Positions 6,091 through 11,837 of a DNA stretch of 11,837 bases are shown here, one piece after another. This DNA is from an uncultured Alphaproteobacteria bacterium (lineage in GTDB: Bacteria > Pseudomonadota > Alphaproteobacteria > Rhizobiales > Rhizobiaceae). Where the stretch lies: assembly GCA_929200335.1 (NCBI GenBank), contig CAKMZG010000030.1, positions 5,634 to 17,470 on the forward strand, read 5' to 3'. The position numbers and the translations under genes were made by a program. Each line of letters opens with the position of its first letter. The stretch's first letter is position 1. The notes under the pieces are model-generated. The model did not search any database. It was not told where the DNA came from and worked only from the letters and a program-made list of their open reading frames with translations.

Positions 6091-6999
6091 ATGGATATAG
6101 AACTTTGGGTTTTTATAACCATCACAGCTGCCTTTTTACAAAACATTCGCTCAACCTTTCAAAAATATCTAAAAGATAAAATTGGAACAGCAGGCGCAAC
6201 TTTTGTGCGCTTTGGATTTGGCTTACCTTTTGCTTGGGCATTTTTATGCCTTACTTTGACATTGGGTGGATATAATTTGCCAGTGGTAGGAAATGAATTT
6301 TTCTTTTGGATTATCTGTGCTGCATTGGCGCAAATTATTGCTCAGGTTCTACTGATCAAAATGTTTGCTCATAAAAATTTTGCTGTAGGGACTGCCTATT
6401 CTAGAACTGAGCCAGCGCAGGCAGCGCTTTTTGGATTAATCTTTCTAGGCGACAAAATATCAACAACGGCTCTTTTTGCCATTGCTGTCTCTGTTGTTGG
6501 TGTAATGTTAATCTCTATTGCACGCACATCACTTCGTCCCAAAAACCTTGTGACATCCATCATGAATAAGACTACATTGATTGGGCTCTGTTCAGGTGCT
6601 TTTTTTGGATTGGCTGCGGTTGGTTTTCGTGGCGCGTCTTTGTCCTTAGGTGGGCCTAATTTTATGGTTCAAGGTGCATTAACTTTGAGCGTTGCAATAA
6701 CTTTCCAATCTCTTTTATTATTATTTTGGATAAAAATAAAAGAACCCCATGAATTGAAAAATATTGTTCGCGCATGGAAGCCAGCTTTACTCGTTGGCAT
6801 CACGGGTGCCAGTGCATCTTTTGGGTGGTTTATGGCTATGACTTTGCAAACGGCAGCACTTGTAAAAGGAGTGGCGCAAATTGAAGTTCTGTTCACATTC
6901 GCTTCATCAATTTTCTTTTTTAAAGAGAAAATAAATAAGCTAGAAGTTATGGGAATTTTTGCGATCACTTTTGGGATTTTAATTTTGCTATTTTATTAA
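6091..6999 (+). CDS. EamA/DMT-family transporter
   Basis: Inner-membrane protein of the drug/metabolite transporter superfamily, 302 residues, with about ten hydrophobic segments in two EamA repeats (roughly 1-145 and 160-300) joined by a basic linker near SIARTSLRPKNL. Members export amino acids, purines or other small metabolites; the substrate here cannot be told. The SRTEPAQAALFGLIFLGDK segment closing the first repeat and VLFTFASSIFFFKEKINKLEVMGI closing the second are typical repeat ends. The ATG at 6091 is chosen because GAAGGA lies about 6 nt upstream. An upstream TTG at 6073 would add six residues that are not hydrophobic. The DUF1428 gene follows after 17 bases and is probably co-transcribed. 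Confidence 0.88.
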   Translation: MDIELWVFITITAAFLQNIRSTFQKYLKDKIGTAGATFVRFGFGLPFAWAFLCLTLTLGGYNLPVVGNEFFFWIICAALAQIIAQVLLIKMFAHKNFAVGTAYSRTEPAQAALFGLIFLGDKISTTALFAIAVSVVGVMLISIARTSLRPKNLVTSIMNKTTLIGLCSGAFFGLAAVGFRGASLSLGGPNFMVQGALTLSVAITFQSLLLLFWIKIKEPHELKNIVRAWKPALLVGITGASASFGWFMAMTLQTAALVKGVAQIEVLFTFASSIFFFKEKINKLEVMGIFAITFGILILLFY

Positions 7000-7016
7000 A
7001 AAATGAGGAGAAATAT

Positions 7017-7364
7017 ATGACTTATGTTAACGGTGCAGTTCTTGCAGTGCCAACAAAAAATAAAGCCATTTATTTGGAGCATGCGAAGGTTTCAAATGAG
7101 GTTTTTAAATCCCATGGCGCAGTACAAGTTGTGGATTGCTGGGGTGATGAAGTGAGTGAGGGTAAGGTGACGTCTTTCCCGCAAGCTGTGCAATTAAAAG
7201 AGGATGAGACAGTTGTCTTTTCTTGGGTCATGTGGCCATCAAAAGAGGCTGCGCAAAACGGCATGGAAGCGGCCATGCAAGATGAACGTTGGAAAGATTT
7301 TGGTCAACCACCATTTGATGGTTCACGCATGATTTTCGGTAGCTTTGAAACTTTGGTAGAGTAG
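7017..7364 (+). CDS. DUF1428 family protein (YbaA-like)
   Basis: A small 115-residue protein of the DUF1428 family, the size of E. coli YbaA. Family-like segments are MTYVNGAVLAVPTKNKAIY at the start, FKSHGAVQVVDCWGDEV in the middle, and a C-terminal part with RMIFGSFETLVE. These proteins adopt a ferredoxin-like alpha/beta fold related to dimeric barrel proteins; no biochemical role is established. The ATG has GAGGAG 6 nt upstream, one of the best ribosome binding sites in the window. It follows the EamA transporter by 17 bases and converges on edd with a 37-base gap in which I see no clear terminator. Confidence 0.93.
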   Translation: MTYVNGAVLAVPTKNKAIYLEHAKVSNEVFKSHGAVQVVDCWGDEVSEGKVTSFPQAVQLKEDETVVFSWVMWPSKEAAQNGMEAAMQDERWKDFGQPPFDGSRMIFGSFETLVE

Positions 7365-7401
7365 AAAAAGCAGGCGATTAAACGTTTTATTAATGTCTTT
7401 T

Positions 7402-9228
7402 TTAGAACACCCCCGCACCACTATCAGCGGCACCTGCAAGTCTGCGAAGGTTTGCAAACAACTCACGCCCCATGCCATGGTCATTGCCGCTGAGATCTGG
7501 TTTTGCAGGTTGACGCTTAGCAAGTTCAGCCTCATCTACCAAAAGTTCTAAGGTGCCTGCAGTGGCATCAAATCGGATCATATCACCTTCTTGAATCTTA
7601 GCAATTGGGCCGCCCTCATAAGCTTCTGGTGTGACTTGAATTGCTGATGGAATTTTACCTGATGCGCCAGACATGCGTCCATCAGTAACCAGTGCAACTT
7701 TGATGCCGCGATCTTGTAATACTCCAAGGATCGGCGTTAATTTATGCAGCTCTGGCATGCCGTTTGCTTTGGGACCTTGATAGCTCACAACCGCAATAAA
7801 ATCTTGTTCTAATTTACCAGCTTTAAATGCATCATTAAGGGCGGCTTGTGAGTGGAAAATTTTCGCGGGTGCTTCGATGATATGACGCTCTTCTTTTACG
7901 GCAGAAACTTTTGAAACAGCTTTACCTAAATTGCCGGTTAAAATTTTCAAGCCGCCATTTTTAGAAAAGGGTTTATCTACGGTTGCAAGAATATTTTTTT
8001 CACCACTTTTATCAGCAGAATTTGCCCAAGTGATGTTGTCATTTTCATCCAGTCTTGGTTCTTTGAGATAGCTGGATAATCCTTTGCCCATGATGGTTGT
8101 AACCTCTTCATGCAGCATGCCGTTATTTAGCAGTTCATGAATAAGATATCCCATGCCACCAGCAGCATGAAAGTGATTAACATCCGCAAGGCCATTTGGA
8201 TAAACACGGGCGATTAACGGGATGAGTTCTGATAGCTGGCCAATGTCTTCCCATGTCAATTGAACGCCAGCTGCACGGGCAATGGCAATGAGGTGTAATG
8301 TATGATTGGTTGAGCCACCGGTTGCGTGCAATCCAATGACGCCATTGATCACAGCTTTCTCGTCAACCACATTGCAAAGCGGTGTATAGGCATTGCCTTC
8401 AGCAGTAAGGCTAATTGCTTGCTTTGCGCCTTCTTTAGTCAAGGCATCACGTAATGGTGTATTAGGGTTTACAAATGTTGCGCCTGGTAAATGTAGCCCC
8501 ATAATTTCCATTAGCATCTGATTAGAATTTGCAGTGCCGTAAAATGTGCAAGTGCCTGGTGCGTGATAGGCGGCTGATTCTGATTTTAATAATGCTGTGC
8601 GATCTACTTTTCCCTCTGCATAGAGTTGACGCACTTTTGCTTTTTCATCATTGGGTAAACCTGATGGCATTGGTCCTGCTGGTAAAAATACCGCTGGCAG
8701 ATGTCCAAAGCTTAAAGCACCAATCATCAAACCTGGGATAATCTTATCGCATACGCCTAGATATACGGCAGCATCAAACATATTATGCGATAAGCCAATG
8801 GCTGCGCTCATGGCGATGACATCGCGTGAGAATAATGAAAGCTCCATACCCAATTCGCCTTGGGTTACGCCATCACACATAGCTGGTACGCAACCCGCCA
8901 CCTGAGCAATTGCCCCCATTTCATGAGCAGCCTCTTTAATTAACTCAGGAAAACGATCAAAGGGTTGGTGCGCAGACAGCATGTCATTATAAGCTGAGAT
9001 AATAGCAAGGTTGGATGCGCGACCTTCAATAAGGGTGCTTTTATCAGTGGCACTACATGCGGCAAAACCATGGGCTAGATTACTACAGCCCAAACCATTA
9101 CGAGTAGGGCCATTTGATGTTGCCTCACTCATGCGCGCAAGATAATCTTCACGAGATTTTTTGCTGCGCTCAATAAGGTTTTCAGTTATGTGATTAATCT
9201 CTTTATGTAGGGATGCTGATGATGACAT
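7402..9228 (-). CDS. edd: 6-phosphogluconate dehydratase (Entner-Doudoroff)
   Basis: Converts 6-phosphogluconate to 2-keto-3-deoxy-6-phosphogluconate, the first committed step of the Entner-Doudoroff pathway. Its 608 residues match the family length (E. coli Edd about 603). Visible landmarks of the IlvD/Edd iron-sulfur dehydratases: GCSNLAHGFAAC (47-58), AMCDGVTQGELGMELS (116-131), GVCDKIIPGL (158-167) and GTCTFYGTANSNQ (225-237). Cys160 and Cys227 are the expected cluster ligands. Further landmarks are HATGGSTNHT (301-310) and DGRMSGASGKIP (516-527) near the active site. Distinct residues such as HNMFDAA separate it from IlvD. AGGAAA precedes the ATG. It is last in the zwf-pgl-edd operon, 46 bases after pgl. 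The aldolase gene eda is not in the window. Confidence 0.97.
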   Translation of the reverse strand: MSSSASLHKEINHITENLIERSKKSREDYLARMSEATSNGPTRNGLGCSNLAHGFAACSATDKSTLIEGRASNLAIISAYNDMLSAHQPFDRFPELIKEAAHEMGAIAQVAGCVPAMCDGVTQGELGMELSLFSRDVIAMSAAIGLSHNMFDAAVYLGVCDKIIPGLMIGALSFGHLPAVFLPAGPMPSGLPNDEKAKVRQLYAEGKVDRTALLKSESAAYHAPGTCTFYGTANSNQMLMEIMGLHLPGATFVNPNTPLRDALTKEGAKQAISLTAEGNAYTPLCNVVDEKAVINGVIGLHATGGSTNHTLHLIAIARAAGVQLTWEDIGQLSELIPLIARVYPNGLADVNHFHAAGGMGYLIHELLNNGMLHEEVTTIMGKGLSSYLKEPRLDENDNITWANSADKSGEKNILATVDKPFSKNGGLKILTGNLGKAVSKVSAVKEERHIIEAPAKIFHSQAALNDAFKAGKLEQDFIAVVSYQGPKANGMPELHKLTPILGVLQDRGIKVALVTDGRMSGASGKIPSAIQVTPEAYEGGPIAKIQEGDMIRFDATAGTLELLVDEAELAKRQPAKPDLSGNDHGMGRELFANLRRLAGAADSGAGVF

Positions 9229-9274
9229 GTTGTTTCCTGAATAAGCTTATTGTGAAGGAGTAAGGCGAATAAAA

Positions 9275-9967
9275 TTATGGTGCCCAATAGACAACAGGTG
9301 TCTGTTCGCAATTATTAATAACCTGATGGATTGGCAATTCTTCTTTTTCGTTAACAGTTTTTTCCAAAACATCGCGCTTATCATTGCCTTCAATATGTAG
9401 AGCAACAAAACGTGCTTGGGAGACGATGGGTAATGTGAGTGTCATGCGGGGTTCTTCAATAGATGGACTATGAATAGGATAAACCGTTGCTTGAGTGCGT
9501 GGGTTTAAGGCATCAGCTAACTCTGTTGCATCTGGAAAAAATGAAGCCGTATGGCCATCAAGTCCCATACCTAAAATAACTACATCAAAAGGGCGTGGAA
9601 GGTTGGCAAGGCGTGGCTCGACTATAGTTACCGCATCATCGGGGTCTTTGGTGTTTTCAAAAAGCGGTGTGAAATTTGCAAAGCTTGCGCGATTTTGCAG
9701 CAGATGTTCATTGACCAATTTTGCGTTAGAGCGCTCGTGGTCTTCATTCACCCAGCGTTCGTCTACCAAGGTAATGGTAACCTTGTGCCAATCAAGTTCA
9801 GATTGGGATAGTTCTTTAAAAAAACTAACTGGTGTTGATCCACCTGATACAGCTAATGTCGCATGGTCATTGCCATTGATGGCGCGATCTAATTGGTGGG
9901 TAATTTCACTGGCAAGAGATCTTGCTAAAATCTCTTTGTCGTCAAATTTTTGCATTGAGTATTTCAT
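9275..9967 (-). CDS. pgl: 6-phosphogluconolactonase (DevB type)
   Basis: Hydrolyses 6-phosphogluconolactone, made by Zwf, to 6-phosphogluconate, the substrate of Edd. Its 230 residues show the glucosamine-6-phosphate isomerase-like fold of the DevB class: LAVSGGSTP (38-46) at the phosphate site, VTITLVDERWV (63-73), and DVVILGMGLDGHTASFFPD (128-146) with the catalytic-loop Asp and His. The ATG at 9967 has AGGA about 9 nt upstream; an in-frame ATG at 9955 is possible. It sits between zwf (36-base gap) and edd (46-base gap) on the same strand, the standard operon order in alphaproteobacteria. No separate promoter is evident in either gap. Confidence 0.95.
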   Translation of the reverse strand: MKYSMQKFDDKEILARSLASEITHQLDRAINGNDHATLAVSGGSTPVSFFKELSQSELDWHKVTITLVDERWVNEDHERSNAKLVNEHLLQNRASFANFTPLFENTKDPDDAVTIVEPRLANLPRPFDVVILGMGLDGHTASFFPDATELADALNPRTQATVYPIHSPSIEEPRMTLTLPIVSQARFVALHIEGNDKRDVLEKTVNEKEELPIHQVINNCEQTPVVYWAP

Positions 9968-10003
9968 ATCGGTTTATCCTAATTTTCTCATATATAAATA
10001 AAA

Positions 10004-11488
10004 CTAAAATTCTGAGACATCGTGCCATGAGCGGCCATCGCGCTCAATAAGGGCAATGGCTGAGGCGGGGCCTGCTGTGCCTGAGGTATATTGATTTGGT
10101 GACGTGGCACTTTCTACCCATGCTTCCAAAATGGGGTCTACCCATTTCCATGCAGCCACCACTTCATCGCGGCGCATAAAGAGGGTTTGATTGCCCCTGA
10201 TTACATCCATGAGTAAACGCTCATAGGCGTCTGGTGCGCGCATCTCAAAGCTGTCAGCAAAACTCATATCTAATGGTACATGGCGCAAGCGCATACCACC
10301 AGGGCCTGGATCTTTAATCATAATCCATTGCTTTACGCCTTCATTGGGCTGAAGGCGAATAACCAAGCGGTTAGAGATCGGTTTGCCTGCATTTTTATCA
10401 AAAATAGAATGAGGAATGGGCTTAAAAGTGATTACAATTTCTGAGGCTCGCATGGGCATACGTTTGCCTGTGCGTAGATAAAATGGAACGCCAGCCCAAC
10501 GCCAATTTTCAATCTCTGTTTTAATCGCAACGAATGTTTCTGTTGTACTTTGTTCATCGGTGATTTCATCTATGTAAGATGGCACAGCACCTTCAGAAGA
10601 TGATGCTCCAGCGACGTATTGCCCGCGCACAGTCATTTGCTCAAAATTATTGCTATCAATAGGTTTAAGGGCACGTAAAATTTTCAACTTCTCATCACGA
10701 ACAGCATCTGCATCATCAGATGCTGGAGGCTCCATGGCAACTAAGCAAAGCAATTGTAAAAGATGGTTTTGTACCATATCACGCATAGCGCCAGCGCGGT
10801 TATAATAATCGCCGCGCCCACCAACGCCAATGGATTCAGCAACCGTGATTTGCACATGGTCAATATGGGCGGAGTTCCATAGGGGTTCAAATAGGGCATT
10901 AGCAAAACGAAGCGCCATTAGGTTTTGCACAGTTTCTTTGCCAAGATAGTGGTCGATACGAAAAACCTGTTCTTCTTTAAAGTAGCGGCCAATATCATCA
11001 TTTAGGGCTTGCGCGGATTTCAAATCACGGCCAATAGGTTTTTCAACCACAATGCGAGCATTGTCATGCACCATGTTAAAGCGGTGAAGGCGTTCAGCAA
11101 TATCTCCAAAAAGTGAAGGTCCAACCGCAAGGTAATAAGCAGCAATTTGATTGTTATTATTTGCGAGCAATGCTTCTAGCTCAGCCCAACCTGCATCAGA
11201 TTTCGCATCCACCTGCACATAGTCTAAGCATTCTAAAAATGCTGCAATAGCTTCATTATCTTGATAAGATATATCAACAAATTTGGCGAGAGCCTGTTTA
11301 GCGAAGGCTTGATATTCTTGGGTGCTCATGGCGCTTCTAGATGCACCAATAATGCGACTTGGGGCAGAAAACTGCTCATCTTTCATGCGCAGATAAAGCG
11401 CTGGCAAAAGCTTGCGTTCTGCTAGATCACCTGTGCCGCCAAATACGACATAATCAAATGGGTCTACTGGAATAATTTGAGCGCTCAT
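10004..11488 (-). CDS. zwf: Glucose-6-phosphate 1-dehydrogenase
   Basis: Oxidises glucose 6-phosphate to the lactone and reduces NADP (or NAD), opening the Entner-Doudoroff and oxidative pentose-phosphate routes. Its 494 residues are the usual bacterial length. Motifs: nucleotide-binding VVFGGTGDLAERKLLPALY (14-32; Thr19 where many relatives have Ser or Ala), EKPIG (149-153), substrate-binding RIDHYLGKE (177-185, phosphate ligand His180), and AMRDMVQNHLLQ (234-245) with His242 at the place of the catalytic base. The C-terminal part has YLRTGKRM. The ATG at 11488 has AAGGA about 7 nt upstream. First gene of zwf-pgl-edd; the leader contains palindromes at 11600-11613 and 11724-11737, but no convincing sigma-70 promoter was found by eye. 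Confidence 0.98.
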   Translation of the reverse strand: MSAQIIPVDPFDYVVFGGTGDLAERKLLPALYLRMKDEQFSAPSRIIGASRSAMSTQEYQAFAKQALAKFVDISYQDNEAIAAFLECLDYVQVDAKSDAGWAELEALLANNNNQIAAYYLAVGPSLFGDIAERLHRFNMVHDNARIVVEKPIGRDLKSAQALNDDIGRYFKEEQVFRIDHYLGKETVQNLMALRFANALFEPLWNSAHIDHVQITVAESIGVGGRGDYYNRAGAMRDMVQNHLLQLLCLVAMEPPASDDADAVRDEKLKILRALKPIDSNNFEQMTVRGQYVAGASSSEGAVPSYIDEITDEQSTTETFVAIKTEIENWRWAGVPFYLRTGKRMPMRASEIVITFKPIPHSIFDKNAGKPISNRLVIRLQPNEGVKQWIMIKDPGPGGMRLRHVPLDMSFADSFEMRAPDAYERLLMDVIRGNQTLFMRRDEVVAAWKWVDPILEAWVESATSPNQYTSGTAGPASAIALIERDGRSWHDVSEF

Positions 11489-11599
11489 ATGATTTCCTTC
11501 TCACGCAGCAACAATTTAAAGAATTGAGTTTAGCATATGCGTAAAATTAAATTTAGATTACAGGCGATTTATAATTTCATTGCCTAACTCTATATATAA

Positions 11600-11613
11600 T
11601 TAAATCGATTTAA
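11600..11613. promoter_or_regulatory. 14-bp palindrome, candidate operator of the zwf operon
   Basis: TTAAATCGATTTAA is a perfect palindrome with a central CG, the symmetry typical of LacI-family operators. It is centred about 118 bases upstream of the zwf start codon. Sugar-catabolic operons are often controlled by LacI-, RpiR- or GntR-family repressors; which one acts here is unknown. AT-rich surroundings raise the odds of chance symmetry. Confidence 0.4.
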
Positions 11614-11723
11614 AAATCCAGTATAATCTGCAATTTTCATCAAATTATCACACTGCCATCAAGATTTCATTCATTGTTGATTTAATCTTATAGTTGCATT
11701 TGTTTAAATTTATGCAAGGTCTT

Positions 11724-11737
11724 TGATATATATATCA
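11724..11737. promoter_or_regulatory. 14-bp AT-rich palindrome upstream of zwf
   Basis: TGATATATATATCA is a perfect palindrome, but its centre is an AT repeat, which is self-symmetric by composition. It lies 236 bases upstream of zwf and 31 bases before the dispersed repeat. It is noted as a possible binding site only. Confidence 0.25.
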
Positions 11738-11767
11738 GCATTAAGCGCATTTCCTGAATTTATTTAG

Positions 11768-11831
11768 CGCGTTTGGCGTTTAAGTGAATTCACTTAAACG
11801 AGAACTATTCGCACAAATAAAGGAATCTAGA
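11768..11831. repeat. Dispersed palindromic repeat, copy 2
   Basis: Second copy of the element at 1703-1771. It starts with CGCGT, has 9-bp arms GTTTAAGTG (11778-11786) and CACTTAAAC (11791-11799) around AATT (a perfect 22-bp palindrome as DNA), then the conserved arm through TCTAGA at 11831. It matches copy 1 at 37 of 41 positions from 11791. The loop is 4 nt instead of 9. After 11831 the copies diverge and the window ends at 11837, so the full length of this copy cannot be judged. Confidence 0.78.
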
Positions 11832-11837
11832 GCGGCG

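Larger units (their letters stand above)
11489..11837. other. AT-rich leader region upstream of zwf
   Basis: There is no protein gene in these 349 bases. They hold the zwf ribosome binding site, two 14-bp perfect palindromes (11600-11613, 11724-11737), and the second copy of the dispersed repeat (11768-11831) at the window edge. A -10-like TATACT reads on the minus strand at about 11624-11619, but no matching -35 is correctly spaced. The zwf promoter remains unplaced. Confidence 0.7.

Noticed and set aside
5889..6179. 96-codon plus-strand frame across the DUF3422/transporter gap
   Set aside because: It overlaps the start of both real genes in the wrong frame and has no recognisable domain or ribosome binding site.
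7365..7401. Possible terminator between the convergent DUF1428 and edd genes
   Set aside because: Only a weak ATTAA/TTAAT pairing is present near T runs; not strong enough to call.
9240..9251. 12-bp palindrome AATAAGCTTATT between pgl and edd
   Set aside because: Short and AT-rich, with no T run; it cannot form a useful hairpin loop and is likely chance.
9495..10001. 168-codon open frame on the plus strand antisense to pgl
   Set aside because: It lies opposite a clear DevB-family gene, has no family-like sequence, and mirrors the codon pattern of pgl.

Overview
The window looks like chromosomal core DNA from an alphaproteobacterium of the Rhizobiales (Hyphomicrobiales), but with a lower GC content than most rhizobia (about 40-45% by eye). 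Three conserved neighbourhoods support this placement: a zwf-pgl-edd Entner-Doudoroff operon, a trxB-lsrB/vtlR pair followed by an AbcR-type small RNA, and a djlA-like gene overlapping an ampD-like amidase gene. I see no phage, transposase, integrase, CRISPR array, tRNA or rRNA.

Layout. Positions 1-1384 (minus strand) hold a DnaJ/TerB co-chaperone whose 3' end overlaps an N-acetylmuramoyl-L-alanine amidase that runs off the left edge. Positions 1385-1805 have no protein gene, but on the minus strand they hold a three-hairpin small RNA of about 109 nt with two anti-Shine-Dalgarno CUCCUCC tracts and an intrinsic terminator. I identify it as AbcR, with a LysR-type dyad upstream and a palindromic repeat between it and the LysR gene. 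Positions 1806-3703 (minus) are lsrB/vtlR and trxB. Positions 3883-4536 (plus) are a lone 2-oxoglutarate/Fe(II) oxygenase with its own terminator. Positions 4635-5912 (minus) encode a DUF3422 membrane-anchored protein, divergent from an EamA transporter plus DUF1428 gene pair (6091-7364, plus). Positions 7402-11488 (minus) are edd, pgl and zwf. The last 349 bases are the zwf leader, with several palindromes and a second copy of the repeat seen at 1703-1771.

How the genes work together. Zwf, Pgl and Edd convert glucose 6-phosphate to 2-keto-3-deoxy-6-phosphogluconate and make NADPH (or NADH), and TrxB spends NADPH to reduce thioredoxin. LsrB/VtlR is known in Sinorhizobium, Agrobacterium and Brucella as an activator of abcR genes. 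AbcR RNAs silence many transporter mRNAs by pairing near their ribosome binding sites. The window therefore shows a compact regulator-sRNA unit linked to a redox gene.

The least explained items are the single AbcR gene with its candidate operator, a dispersed palindromic repeat whose stem covaries between two copies, a CxxC pair in the LysR regulator, and several perfect palindromes in intergenic leaders.
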